This document shows, in pieces, positions 11,691-24,247 of a stretch of 64,000 nt of DNA. A model generated the notes under the pieces. That model saw only the letters and a program-made list of their open reading frames with translations. It made no database searches and was not told the DNA's origin. Position 1 is the stretch's first letter. The number at the start of each line of letters is the position of its first letter. This DNA comes from Chlorophyllum brunneum (Eukaryota; Basidiomycota; Agaricomycetes; Agaricales; Agaricaceae): assembly GCA_963576785.1 (NCBI GenBank), contig OY756150.1, positions 186,001 to 250,000 on the forward strand, read 5' to 3'. The position numbers and the translations under genes are program-made.

Positions 11691-14101
11691 ATGGAGCTTT
11701 CTCCAGCAGTGGTCACCCAGTACCCTCACAGCATCTTGGATGCTGAACAGGCAATTGCTAGAAGTCCTCTTGAAAAAGATATTGCACTCGCTCCTGCTCC
11801 TGATTGTGGTGATGATTCTGCCAAGTATGTATCCTATTAGTTATTTCCGTTTATCCCCTAACGTGTGTAGCTCCACGCAACTTTCTTCAGCAGAGGATGA
11901 AAAAACGAAGGAAAACGAGGATGTAGTCTGGGTATGTACACCTCATCTTCATAATCAACTCGCTCATGCTTTGTTCCTTATTCAGGTTGAATTTGAACCA
12001 AATGACCCGAGAGATCCAATCAACTTTCCTCGACGCAAAAAATGGCTCATCACTGCCATCGCGTGTTATGCCACGTTCCTCTCATGTCAGTCACACACAC
12101 CCCCAAGCCTCCCCCCCCCCCCCCCCCCCCCCCCAATTTCTGACCTGACAAACCCCAGCGTCGAGTGTTTCCGCCTATAACCTCGGTTTCGAGTCCATGA
12201 TCCGTGATCTCGGGTGCACAGAGTTCCAAGCAACTCTGGGCCTCAGCGTCTATCCCCTCGGATTCGCCGTCGTCCCAATGTTCTCAGCTCCATTTAGCGA
12301 AGAACTTGGTCGACTACCACTTTATTTATGGAGTTCAATAGGATTCGAAGCTGTATTCGTCATGATTGCATTGTGCGTTTATTATTTTGGTTGTGCTCGT
12401 GTTGACATATATTTTAATCTGGATAGGGCACCCAATATTCAGACTGTGATTGGCGGTAGATTTTTACAGGGATCTTTTGCTTCGACGGGAGCCACTATGG
12501 TCGGAGGAACGATAGCCGATATATGGCCGGTAGCAGAGTATGTGTCAAAAAAAAAACTCTGCCCCCTGATTCAATAACGTGTTTGCTGATTTTTATCTGT
12601 GTCCCTGCGTGTTACATTTTTATTTGATCCGTCATCTTGATCCCCCCCCACCCATCCTCAATATGACTACACCAATCCTATAGACGCGGAATTCCTATGG
12701 CGCTGTTTTCATTGGCGGCGATATTTAATATGGGTATTGGTCCACTGTTTGCTGGTTGGATAGAAATGAATCCAAGACTTGAATGGAAATGGATTGAATG
12801 GGTTCAGATGACGTACGTCTTTTTCGTTATAAAAAAAAAAGAATTTTGTTTGCCGATTTCTCATTACGTATACTATTTCAGGTGGTCGGGCGCCTTCATC
12901 TTTGTCGTTCTTTTTTGGTTTCCAGAAACGCGGTCCACGATAGTATTGGCAAAAATAGCTAAAGATAAGCGGAAGAAAACTGGGGATAAGAGGTATAGAG
13001 CTCGTGTACACAGACCCGATGTTCGAAGATTGATTTGGGTTAGTTGTACGAGGCCCTTGAGTACGTTACGGCTGGATCTTTCTACTTATTATCTCCATGT
13101 TGATATGTTTATTCCAGGACTGCTCTTGACTGAGCCTGTGGTGACGAGCTTCAGTGTGAGTCACATATAACCCTAAAGTTGACTCGTCTGATGTGTGATT
13201 TGTTAGTTATGGATCGGCTTTTGTTGGGGTGTACTTTTTTGTCTCATAGAGTCTATCCCTGGTGCTTTCCAAACTCTGCACAACTTCAATGTTGGCCAAA
13301 CCGGAACGGTATTCCTAGCGGTGTCGTACGTAGCTCAACTTCATCCCATTGCCGTTCTTTGCTCATCAGGTGTTTATAGAGTTGGCTCAGTTTTTGGTTT
13401 CTTAACGACCCTGTACCAAGAAAAACTCTACGCGTACGTTCCGCTTCAATATAAACATTCCTTAATCTTATATGTGTCTGGAACAGAAAATATTATCCTA
13501 CCCGAGGCACAGAAGCTCGTCTCCTCACTTCATGTTTCGCTGCGTTCCTCCTACCTATCGGAATGTTCATCTACGCATGGTGTTCCTTCCCTTCCGTACA
13601 TTGGATATCACTCTGCATCGGTATCGTCGTACGTATCTCAAATTTATCCATAACCCACATGATGCATAACCATTACTTTTTATATAGATCTACATGTGGG
13701 GGATGTTCGTTGTCTACCTTAGTGTCTTTTCGTATCTTGCAGATTGGTACGTTCCTTCTCTGTCTCTTTTTCATATCTCAAAAGGTATTAATATCATACA
13801 TCAGTTACGGGCCTTATGCCTCTTCGGCTCTTGCGGGTCAATCTCTCGCACGTAACATCCTCGGCACTGTCTTCCCACTCTTCACACAACAGATGTACGC
13901 CAATCTATCGTACAAGTGGGCCAACACTCTATTTGGGTGTATTGCCGTGTTGATGGTCCCCATTCCTTTCGTATGTCACTTTTATCCACCCGAACCCCAA
14001 GAGCTGATTCTGGAGTATAGGTTTTATTTTATTATGGACCAAAGATTAGAATGATGAGTAAATTCTCAAGAAAGGCTCTGGAAGCACGTAGAAACAAGTA
14101 A
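11691..14101 (+). CDS. MFS transporter, DHA1 / polyamine-type
   Basis: Twelve-span proton antiporter-type transporter of roughly 530-560 aa in about ten exons. Start MELSPAVVTQYPHSILDAEQ. The cytosolic N-terminus contains DPRDPINFPRRKKWL, then SSVSAYNLGFESMIRDLG, YPLGFAVVPMFSAPFSEELG and the MFS loop GRLPLYLWSS; later GGRFLQGSFASTGATMVGG and ADIWPVAERGIPMALFS, all typical of fungal DHA1 transporters of the polyamine/drug group. The second half has FWFPETR and GPYASSALAGQSLARNILG. The real C-terminus comes after an intron at about 13973-14018 (GTATGTC..GAGTATAG) and reads LFYYGPKIRMMSKFSRKALE before TAA. Substrate cannot be told from sequence. A 24-base C tract lies in one intron. Confidence 0.85.
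12111..12134 (+). repeat. poly-C tract, 24 bases, in an MFS intron
   Basis: An uninterrupted run of 24 C between donor GTCAGT (about 12088) and acceptor CCCCAG (about 12159). It lies in the polypyrimidine position of the intron. The minus strand is an equal G run, so a G-quadruplex or i-motif is possible. Such runs are error-prone in sequencing, so the exact length is uncertain. Confidence 0.9.
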
Positions 14102-14778
14102 GTGGCGGGGGACTTTGGGGCATATGTGATGAAGAGAGCTCTTCACGTGCTGTTGACGACTGATTTTGGTGCTTAATGACCCACATTGGAGACTTTTGAC
14201 GTGTGTAAAGTAGTTTAAGTCTGGTTCTATATTCTCAACGTATGTTAAGCACAATGATAGTTCTGATGGCTTTCTTGGTATCGAAGTATAGAGAGATGGA
14301 TTATGTTCGGGTGGTGGCGCTGGTGGCCGATTCCACATGTGTTGCTTGTTAGGCGGTAATATTTATAGTTACTAGAGACACTCCAAGAACAGAGTTTATC
14401 TTTGCAGTATAATGTTGCTTTGATGTCAGGAGCTTTTGGCTACTGACGTCTCATACATACATATATGTGTAAGCCGCCACCGCCGGTGGTGACGACTCCA
14501 CTAGGAGCGAGTGGGGCAGGGATATAGACGGAAAGTTTGTCTCTACTGAGGGACTGAAGAACGCCCGACCCCAAAACTAAACACAGAAGAGTAAGATGCC
14601 TCTACAGTGATGTAAGCCCCCAGCTTCCAATATGGCATGTTTACTCTATGTGACCCAGGGTCCACGTTCGGCGCCAACATTTAGCGCGTCGAATAGTCTT
14701 TTCAGTAAGAGCGTTACCAACCTCCAGCAGGTCCCGTAACCACCCGCCTTCCTGTTCACCACGGTCTTAGTGCTACAT
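14102..14778. other. intergenic stretch, nothing supported
   Basis: Between the MFS stop and the first F-box-like gene, both on the plus strand. It should contain the terminator of one and the promoter of the other. Open frames inside are short and lack domains. Confidence 0.5.
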
Positions 14779-16427
14779 ATGCAATCGGTGGCGAGTCTCG
14801 ACGTATGGATAGAGATACTGAAATACTTCAGAATTTCATTCGTTGACGATAGCCATGAAGATATCAGCCTCAAGCGACGTACAATGCTCTCTCTTGCTCT
14901 AACATGTCCCAAACTCGTTAAGATTGGGCTTGATGAGTTGTGGAGAACGATGACCACACTTCAACCACTTTCCGGCGTCATTAACGCCTCGTGCCCCTCG
15001 TCGACACCAGCCTTCCAATATCGCGATAAATACTGGGTGAGTATCGCTTTACCAATACGTCAGTAAAGCAGCATTGAATGACTGTTGGAAGGATATCACC
15101 GTTTCTGCAGATGAATTGAGGTCTTGTGATCCACATGTCCTTACATATCTATCTCGCATTCGTCACCTTCATTTCGCCACGTTCCCAAATAGCAAAGAAG
15201 TCACTATGGCAGGCCTTGCTCAGTCTAAGAAGGGGCCCCGTATTGTGCCCAAACCTCAGAACTCTTTTTCTAGACTTGACGAGGGCCTCGCTAGTTCGCG
15301 TCTACAGTCTTCTCCCACTTGCATCGTCCGCGGTTGAATGCATTACATTCAATTTAGCCATCCATGAACCAGGCGAGGCCACAGCGGTGATGCTGCTACA
15401 GATGCTCAACTACCACAACTCCGGAGTGCGGGAGATCCGGTATCAGGGTCCCGTTACAACCCGCATAATTCAGCGCCTACTCGAACTTCGAAATTTGCGC
15501 GTCGCCATCATCGAAAATTCTGGTGGGGGTTACCGTGATGTGATTGACGGATCTCACTTCCCATCTCTCCCAACCCTCACATGCCTCACTGAACTGGGGA
15601 TAGACTTATGGGCGTTTCATCAGGATGTTACCCCAGCTTTCGGACGCTGGCTAGCAGCTCTCAGATGTCTCACCACTCTGACTCTTCGAGGGTCCTGGAG
15701 GAAGATAAGCACATGTATTTTCAACGAACCCATTCTTTACACCATCCGTCATCTATCCTTGTCCTTTAAGTCCGTATCGAACCCTACCCCAGAGAGGAAG
15801 ATCAAGCGAACTATATTTCCTTCAATCTCCTCCACATTTCCCAAGCTTGACTCCCTTTTACTTTGGGTTGAGGGTTTTTCCGATTCCGCATGGGAATCGC
15901 GGATGACGGTAGCGGACATCATGAAGCTGGAAGGACACGCTATGAAATCCCTGATTCTTGAAGGTGTTTCACTCACCCTCTCCGCCTCAGACATTATTCA
16001 CATCGTCGACACATGGCCTACTCTGGCAAGTCTGGGGATCATATTCACAAACGACGACCCTCAGAGTCCCATTTTCGACGCAGACTTTGTTCTACCTTAC
16101 ATATCTCAGAATGCAACAAGCCTCCTCACACTCGGTCTACCACTCAAATTTTCGCCACCAACAATTCTATCCACGCCGGGTTTTCACCCCCCGAAATGTC
16201 CCTTATATAAACTAGTCTTACGGATTCCTGAAGACCTCCCCACAGATTTGCGGGAAAAACACCAACTTGCACGAAACCTGATCAATCTTTTTCCCCACCT
16301 GACCATCGTCTATTCACCCTGTTCACCCGGTGTCGATGACCTGCAGTGGATTCTTCGCACTTTTCAGGACATCATTTCTTGTCCTCCTCAGAAACTGAGT
16401 ACTTCTATTTCTGAGAGTCGGTTATAA
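14779..16427 (+). pseudogene. F-box/LRR-like protein, family member 1, frame-shifted
   Basis: Member of a local family whose first exon encodes a degenerate F-box (SLDVWIEILKYFRISF .. KRRTMLSLALTCPKL .. LDELWRTMTTLQPL), followed by a 50-60 nt intron after YW and a long leucine-rich second exon. Start at ATG 14779; the frame also opens at an upstream GTG, which I ignored. Exon 2 begins DITVSADELRS and runs to HLHFATFPNSKE, where two bases are missing near 15198-15201 relative to paralogue 2. Family sequence resumes in another frame as LWQALLSLRRGPVLCPNLRT and stays open to 16427. F-box proteins are substrate adaptors of SCF ubiquitin ligases; the substrate is unknown. The long clean frame after the break suggests recent damage or a sequence error. 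Confidence 0.7.
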
Positions 16428-17180
16428 TATTTCTGAGCTTGTGTTGAGGAGTGGGCTCTAGTTGTAAGGAGAGAATAAAGTTCGAGAGATGTTTAGCTAA
16501 GAATTGCTTCTTTATGGCGTACTATGCAAGACCATGCTAAAATGTGGAAGTACTACAGGAAGTACTCAAATAACTGGCGAGAAAATTTGCGGTTGTTCCC
16601 CAATGAAATGGATCCGTCTCTCAAATAGTATGAAACCTCCCTAGTGTACCTTCCCTAAGTTTTGACTGTACATCTGCGCATCTGATTACGGGGTGAGCAT
16701 TTAACAAACATATCGCAAAGATAATTTCGCTCGTCTTCTAGCACACTAGAAGCCCGTGGCCAATGGTCCTCTCACTGTTCTGCCGTAGTCAATCCAGACA
16801 TTACAAGAAGAGTGTGGACTGAAGGCCATGGCTGTAGAACTGGAACAGGAGCACATCCTATAGTTGAAATTATGACGAGAATTTAGCATGATAACGGGTA
16901 CTATCTGCTCTCCGAGTGACTGTGGCCGCACAAAAGGCTCTTCTGGTACGAATTAGATCCCTTGTGCGCGCCAGACAATAGGGTTCGTTTGATGTCCCCA
17001 GTTCCTTCGTACCTTCCTATCGCCTATTCTTCGTTAAATGAATTGGTGCAATAGAACTAGAAGCCTTGACCGATGCCTTGGCAAACTTTCGCTTGCACAG
17101 TTCTCCGGGGAATCCTGACACCGGTAAATCGAATATACATTATACACAAACCAAGGACGTCTCCAGGACCTCCCGGTGAG
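16428..17180. other. intergenic stretch, nothing supported
   Basis: About 750 bp between F-box member 1 and the secreted DUF5648 gene. I see only short unrelated open frames on both strands and no RNA-gene signature. Confidence 0.5.
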
Positions 17181-17188
17181 TATTTAAA
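17181..17188 (+). promoter_or_regulatory. TATA-like element of the DUF5648 gene
   Basis: TATTTAAA lies 45 bp before the signal-peptide ATG at 17233, a reasonable distance for a fungal core promoter. It supports the choice of this start over the upstream in-frame ATG at 17200. Confidence 0.4.
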
Positions 17189-17232
17189 CCCTGAAACCCA
17201 TGTCAGAGTACACCCAGACAGATTTGCTAGTC

Positions 17233-17892
17233 ATGCGTTCATCTTTGTCTTTGGTTGTACTCTGCTTTGCATCAGTCGTCTTAGCCGCGCCCCAGGGCGG
17301 GCAAAACCAATCTGATGAGCGTCGCCCACATGAACACCATGATCATCACCCACACGGACATCACGATCATCACCCGGTCAGTCGTTTTATATTGTTAAGT
17401 AGAACAAAAAAATACTTACAGAATGTTGGTATAACCTAGGCCTGTGCACCTCGTTCGAAATCCGTCCCGCTCCTTCGTGCCTATAACTCAGATATCACCG
17501 ACCATTTCTACACCACGGATCAACAGGAGATGAACACCGCCATCAACGTCTTAAGTTACCATGGCGAGCTTCCTCCCGGTTTTGTGTTCCCTACCCAAGT
17601 CAAGGATACCGTCCCATTGTATCGCTGCTTTAATTCCCAGGTCCAGGACCATTTCTACACCACCGATGCACAGGAGATGGATACCGCCGCCCAGAAGTTA
17701 GGGTGTGGTCGGGAGGGAATTACGGGTTATGTATATACAAAGCCGCAGTGCGGTGCGGTCCCACTTTACCGCACATCCAACTTGCAGATTACAGATCACT
17801 TCTACACTTCTGATGCTCATGAGCGTGACGTTGCGGTTAGCCAGTTGGGATATGCTAACGAAGGAATTGCGGCGTACATACTGCCGGTGTGA
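17233..17892 (+). CDS. secreted His-rich protein with DUF5648-type repeats
   Basis: Small secreted protein of about 195-200 aa. Residues 1-19 form a signal peptide (MRSSLSLVVLCFASVVLAAP) with a likely cut near ALA/AP. Residues 33-47 are a His/Asp-rich linker (HEHHDHHPHGHHDHHP) that could bind metal. An intron at about 17379-17439 separates it from a mature domain with three copies of a motif: DITDHFYTTDQQEM, VQDHFYTTDAQEM and ITDHFYTSDAHERD, each preceded by PL-L/Y-R. This matches the DUF5648 family of secreted, probably beta-propeller or lectin-like modules seen in fungi and bacteria; function is unknown. An ATG at 17200 would add a hydrophilic leader, so the internal Met is preferred. It lies between F-box members 1 and 2 on the same strand. 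Confidence 0.8.
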
Positions 17893-18145
17893 GCTCGTTA
17901 TCACACCTGTACTAGCATATGTGTACTCGTATCTCGCTCACATGTCTTCTCTACTAGTGCTATAGACACGATGCACAAATTCATGTCCGAAGCCTCGTTT
18001 ATTCGGGCTCGCTTATTCAAAACACGGATTCGTCCCCCTGACTCAAGGTGATAGATTCCTGGGAGTGGCTGAGAAAGCTATGGGCTCGATTGGCTTTGGT
18101 TGATCGCCGTCATTAGTAATAGGAACTTTCCCAACTTCCGCCACA

Positions 18146-19689
18146 ATGGTACAACTCGTCGCCGACATGTGGGCAGAGGTCCTACGATATTTCAGGATAT
18201 CTTTGGAAGAGGATGATTATGAAGATATAGTTCCCAAACGGCGCACCATGCTCTCCGTTGCATTGACGTCCTCTGCTCTCGCCGGTCCAGGGCTTGACGA
18301 ATTGTGGAGGACGATGACCACCCTTGAGCCTGCTGCTCAAGTCCTTGGTGGTACCTTTCATTCTGGTAGCCAAGAAGAATACTGGGTGAGTAGAGATACA
18401 ATATAGTATGGAGTACAAAACGTCAACTGCTTTTTATATAGGACATTGACGTCTCTTCAAGTGAAATTAGTTCTCGCGTCCCCCGACTACAATCATATTT
18501 GCGCCGAGTTCTGTACCTGTCCTTCGAGAGATTTCCTCATGAGCGAGAGCAATTACTGTGGCAGGCCCTACCCGTTCCAGACGAGGCCCCTTTCTTATGT
18601 CCAAACCTGAAAGGGTTCACTCTCGATCTGGAAACAGGCGTCCGGTTTTTCATGTACAATTTCTCCCCGCTCATATCGCCTTCACTCACGGAAATCACGC
18701 TTACATCCTGGAGACGTAAATTTCATGAATTCGCATTGTCCGTTCTCTTATCCATCCTCAAACGACACAACGTTCAACCTCTCCGTTTGTCTTACGAGGG
18801 CTATGCCCACCATCACCTCTTTGAACAGATCACTCAATTCCCATCTCTGACTTCGTTGAGCATCGATTCACTTAAGGCTTGCGACAATTTCTCACTGGAG
18901 GAGTCCCACATTGCCTCTTTTCGAAACCTATCTCGTCTTGTGGTGCTGGAGATGAACCTCCAGTTGCTACCTGAAGGATCAGAGACAACCTTTGGCAATT
19001 GGCTGGTTAGCCTAGAGGCCCTTTCCACTCTGGTTCTTGACGGATGTTGGCAGCATATATCTCCCATTCTCTCCGGCTCCTTCGTTTTCAATGCACTCCG
19101 ATCTTTAGAACTCAGGATATGGTCTGGTGAAGGCACTACCACTAGCGCGAGCCTATTCTCCTCCATATACGCCGCATTCCCGAAACTTCGATCGCTCGCA
19201 ATTTACACAAATTTTGAAGACCTCCTGGAAACAGCCATAACCCGAGCAGATGTAATGATGTTAAAGGAAAGAATGATGGATCGCCTTGTCCTGAACCTCT
19301 ACCCCATCGCACTCGACTGGATGGACATCATCGATTTTCTGAAACTATGGCCTACCCTCGAAGACTTTGGGATTTTCCATTCCAGGAACGAATGCATATT
19401 CGAGGCGGAATATATACTGCCGCAAATGAGTGTGCATGGAGTTCGTCTTGAGCAACTCTCTCTGCCACTGAGGTTCTCCTCGTTTGGTAGCGAATCTCTC
19501 ACATTCCGCCCTTCGAATTGTCCCTTACAAAGGTTGGAGATATTGGAATCATACATCCCAACTGAGCCGGAGAGGAAAATTACTCTGGTGCAAAACCTTC
19601 TTGTCCTCTTCCCTCGACTTGATGTTATCGAGGGCCGTAGTGGACTCCTCCAGAGCATCCTCGATAGAGAAATTGCGCGATCCTATTAG
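18146..19689 (+). CDS. F-box/LRR-like protein, family member 2 (intact)
   Basis: Best-preserved member of the local family, about 495 aa in two exons. Exon 1 gives the F-box-like segment DMWAEVLRYFRISLEEDDYE, KRRTMLSVALTSSAL and LDELWRTMTTLEPAAQVLGG and ends YW. A 56-nt intron (GTGAGT..TATATAG) follows. Exon 2 starts DIDVSSSEISSRVPRLQSYL and continues with FERFPHEREQLLWQALPVP, CPNLKGFTLDLETGVRFF, SLLISP-type and PSLTSLSIDSL-like leucine-rich stretches, and ends ITLVQNLLVLFPRLDVIEGR. The layout (N-terminal F-box, LRR body) predicts an SCF ubiquitin-ligase adaptor of unknown target. I used it as the frame reference for members 1 and 3. Its stop codon is directly followed by a repeat related to the 3' end of the kinase-like gene. 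Confidence 0.8.
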
Positions 19690-20190
19690 AGTTAAATTAG
19701 TCAAATTTCCAGCCTCATTAGGTGTACGCCTCTCCTGTTTCGTAATCCGTAATATCTTGTCATTGTATCCCATGTTCCTCAAACCATTCAGCTCATTTCC
19801 TCGGGATGAAGCCGCAGAAGCGATTTTTGTCCCTGACACATTCAGAGGCTGGTCTTTCATTTTCACACGCAGCCACCTGACTCCAGCTCTCACCACACTG
19901 TGGACGCTCATTATGCTTAGAACCCTCCGCTTCTTTCGAGCGTTCAAAGCACTTTCGTTTGCCAAATATCGAATGCGCTCAACGTCTCTCAGACACCCCA
20001 CCCAGATTTTCTCCAAAATGCTACCCCCTCCACCTCACTGGCCAAAACAAGTTTCCTTGATTCCGAGTCAAACTTGGTCTACTTCGTCCCTACCACAATG
20101 GGAAGAATCTAAAAATAACGATAGAACACCTAATGGAGTGTTGTCAAGATTACAACGTACTCTCTGTTCTGTTCATAAACGTAAAATAAC
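19690..20190 (+). repeat. diverged repeat of the kinase-like gene's 3' region, plus unassigned sequence
   Basis: About 130 bp right after the F-box stop (19690-19820) resembles 22135-22275. Both contain a GTTCCTC-CATTCA-CTCATTTCCTC block and can be read as FLKPFSSFPRDEA here and FLERFNSFPQDKA there. I take it as a truncated duplicate of the end of the kinase-like gene. The rest of the stretch (to 20190) has no clear coding content, although ATG at 20018 opens a frame (MLPPPPHWPKQVSLIPSQTW) that could be a first exon of the next gene. Confidence 0.4.
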
Positions 20191-22183
20191 ATGGCCGATG
20201 GAAGGATCAATATCATCCAAGTGCGCAGTACACACTGCGTACCATTCCAGATATCAAGATGCGTCGTTCGCTTTGGTAGTCTCGCCCCAAGCGAATACTT
20301 GATGACGCTTTTGAACCCTATAGTTGGGCTCTACAATCAGCTACACCCTGCAGGTATGCTAAAGACGCCCATAGAGCTCATACGCGTCGAACTCGGTGAA
20401 AGTGAGTCCATCTCAAACCCTGGCGCGTAACTCCCCCAATCGTTTTATTTTTGGTCAGAGAGACTTCATCATTCTTGCCGTTCTAAAATTCTAATATCGG
20501 TTCCAGTAGCCTGACCGTTTGTTCGATAACAAGGGAAAGGTTACTTCCCGTGTCGAACACACTCTGTCGAAAGTTCTCAAACGCACATCGTCCGTCCCCT
20601 CCATAATCGTAACAAACTTCGAAGACCTCACTGTCTTTTTACCTCCTACACCTGACCGCCCAGAGCATACTTTCGAAAAAATAGTGACGACTCGACATTC
20701 TTTGACTTTGAGAATCATCTCTGCTGCGTATCTCCATGACGCGCTTCCTCGCGGAGTTTTCATCGATGTTCCTCGCCCATACATCGAAGTCGATGAGGAC
20801 CTTATCCTACCAGAGGGACCTCCACAAGATCCAAATCAACCTCTTCTTGAAGACCAGAAGGTATTCAATACTTGTCACCGTCATTCTGACTTTCATCTTG
20901 TGACATTGGTTCGAGATCGGTCAAGAGCTCTGCAATTCTTTCGTTGGCATAATCATGTACAATGGTACCAAAAGCACACTTGTTGCTGTGACAAACGAAA
21001 TCGGGGTGAATGTACCTGATATTCGACCGATCTATCCATTCGACGCTTCGGAACCTCCACCAGAGACCGCACTCCATCTCAAAACCATACAACGCCAATC
21101 ACCTCTTATGACTACTGGGATTTCCCCATCTTTGCAGCAGAGCAAACGCTTCACACTCAAAATCCAAAATATCTTGCCAAAGGTTCAAACATGGTATCTG
21201 TACAGTCTATCGTTGTCTAATAACTTCAATCGACGATAAACTCATATCATCCCCATCTCTCTGTCTCAAATTAATCGATGACAGATTCCAACCACTGCAA
21301 AACCCAGATGAAGACGACGAAGAACTCGATGAATATTTACCTCGATGGTTTGATTCATTCGTAACTGCTCAGATGTACGCTCTCAACGAAGCTTCTGCCT
21401 ATGACCAACTCCACTCTACACAAGGCCCAACCATTCCCTGGTTTTATGGTATTCACCAGGTATGACACATTCCTTCGACACCCCGTTGGGAGTACTCACT
21501 TTCCTTTATAGCTTACCTTACCCGATGGATCAGTTTTATACGGTCTTCTCATGGAGTATATAGAAGGATGTTCCCTCGACTCAAATTTCGCTTTGGAATT
21601 GAACACCGACAGACAGATAAAGATGGTACAACCCTCGTACTATCACATCAAAGAGAAACTAACCTAGAGGCTTTCAGATCCAAAGCTGTCGCCACGCATG
21701 TCGCGTTCTCGACGTTGCCGGCATCAGTCAACGTGACTGGCACAATGGCCAAATACTCCTCTACACCAATCCTATAACAAAACTCGACCATGCTGTCCTA
21801 GTCGACTTTGCTTCAACAACTCAGACATGGGAACCAGAAGAGCCAAACTATATCAACAATTACTGTGGGCTTTTACGAGTCCTGCTGGGGCGCGAGGGAG
21901 ATGTTGGGATTGATTCTGAGCTTGTCTGGAGGCATTTTGGCGAGCCTGATGATTGGGATCCTGTCTTCGCTCTGATTCCTCGGGTCCCACGCGGGGAAGA
22001 GATGAAGGTTGTGAAAGCCAGGTACATGTTCCCCTATATCTCGCGTGCTTAACCCGACCATTCTGGTTTTCGTTTTCTGTAGATTGTATACTTCGTTAGC
22101 CTGGTGGAAATCTGATCACCTGTTCCACTAGAATCAGACTAGTCCAAAACGAACTTCTAAGCCTCATTCATCATTCGATGTAA
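20191..22183 (+). CDS. orphan protein-kinase-like (PKL) gene
   Basis: Multi-exon gene for a kinase-fold protein that I cannot place in a named family. Recognisable exons: 20510-20850 (VSRVEH region with DLTVFLPPTPDRPEHTFEKI and DALPRGVFIDVPRPYIEVDE), about 20930-21190 (FVGIIMYNGTKSTLVAVTNE), about 21285-21460 (LPRWFDSFVTAQMYALNEA .. PWFYGIHQ), then LPDGSVLYGLLMEYIEGCSL. The catalytic-type segment after an in-frame intron is DVAGISQRDWHNGQILL followed by LDHAVLVDFASTTQTW, equivalent to HxDxxxxN and DFG of phosphotransferases, with Gln replacing the usual Asn. A spliced end can be read as RIRLVQNELLSLIHHSM before TAA at 22181. The 5' end is unresolved: no frame joins 20191-20410 cleanly to the next exon. 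Confidence 0.5.
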
Positions 22184-22602
22184 GCCTCCCAATCCACTTC
22201 GCCGAGGGCCTTTCTCAATTAATGCATCTCGTGTTCCTCGAACGATTCAACTCATTTCCTCAAGACAAAGCCTTACTGTTACTACTTCACTCTCTCAACC
22301 ATGGGAGCATCGACGAATCATTCCGGAAGGGTGTGAAACTGGCCCTAGCATTGGCGCTCTTCCTGGCTGTCATCCGCTTGTGTTTGATGATGCCAAGAAT
22401 CGCGGTAAGCTTCGGCGTATGGGTGGAGAAGCGGGCTCACGGAAATACCTTCTAGAATAAACGGGAGCGTGAAGGACCAGCGACAGGACTACCGGCAGTG
22501 ATCGAACGAGGCGACGAGCGTGAGCTTCCGAAGATCAAGAAGAACAGGCCGGGTGCCCGTGAACGCAAGCGCAAAGCCATTGCACGAAAACGAGCTCAGT
22601 AG
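22184..22602 (+). other. open reading segments after the kinase-like gene, basic C-terminus
   Basis: Two overlapping frames stay open here. One reads MHLVFLERFNSFPQDKALLL and can splice over a 54-nt GTAAGC..TTCTAG intron (about 22405-22456) into a basic tail ending RERKRKAIARKRAQ and TAG at 22600-22602. The other has no ATG and reads GPSIGALPGCHPLVFDDAKN. Either may be the true last exons of the kinase-like gene or a separate fragment. The basic tail looks like a real nuclear-type C-terminus. I cannot decide by eye. Confidence 0.35.
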
Positions 22603-22641
22603 AAGTTGGATACTAGCAATCGGATAATTCATGGTTTTTTA

Positions 22642-23935
<1,294 letters not shown>

Positions 23936-24014
23936 GTTTCTTTGAAGTGATGACTGGAGAGGTGTATGTGGAAAGTGGAGAAGGAATGGGGAGGATGCGG
24001 GGAAGAGCTGGAGG

Positions 24015-24021
24015 ATTTATA
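24015..24021 (-). promoter_or_regulatory. TATA-like element of the SDR gene
   Basis: TATAAAT on the minus strand about 80 bp upstream of the SDR ATG at 23935, fitting a TATA-driven, metabolically regulated gene. Confidence 0.4.
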
Positions 24022-24247
24022 GCTGAACGGGGCGCGGAGAATTGCGACCCTTGACGTCACGGATTTGATGTTGAGACATGCATTTATTTGCCAAGAATAG
24101 TATCCATATGCAATTATAGTACGAGTATGTGGGAATTGGAAAAAGCGAGGGATCAAGAGTCTGTATTAAGCATCAGGGCACCTACAATAGACAAGACGGG
24201 CTATAGAGTGGCAGATTTGTACTCAGTGTAGTGTAGTGCGGAGAGAT

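Noticed and set aside
13970..14101. MFS transporter seemingly truncated at 14054
   Set aside because: An intron ending GAGTATAG leads to a normal cytosolic tail (LFYYGPKIRMMSKFSRKALE).
14770..14778. GTG start for F-box member 1, and TTG starts for member 3 and the propeller gene
   Set aside because: Nuclear fungal genes start at ATG; an in-frame ATG a few codons downstream fits the paralogues better.
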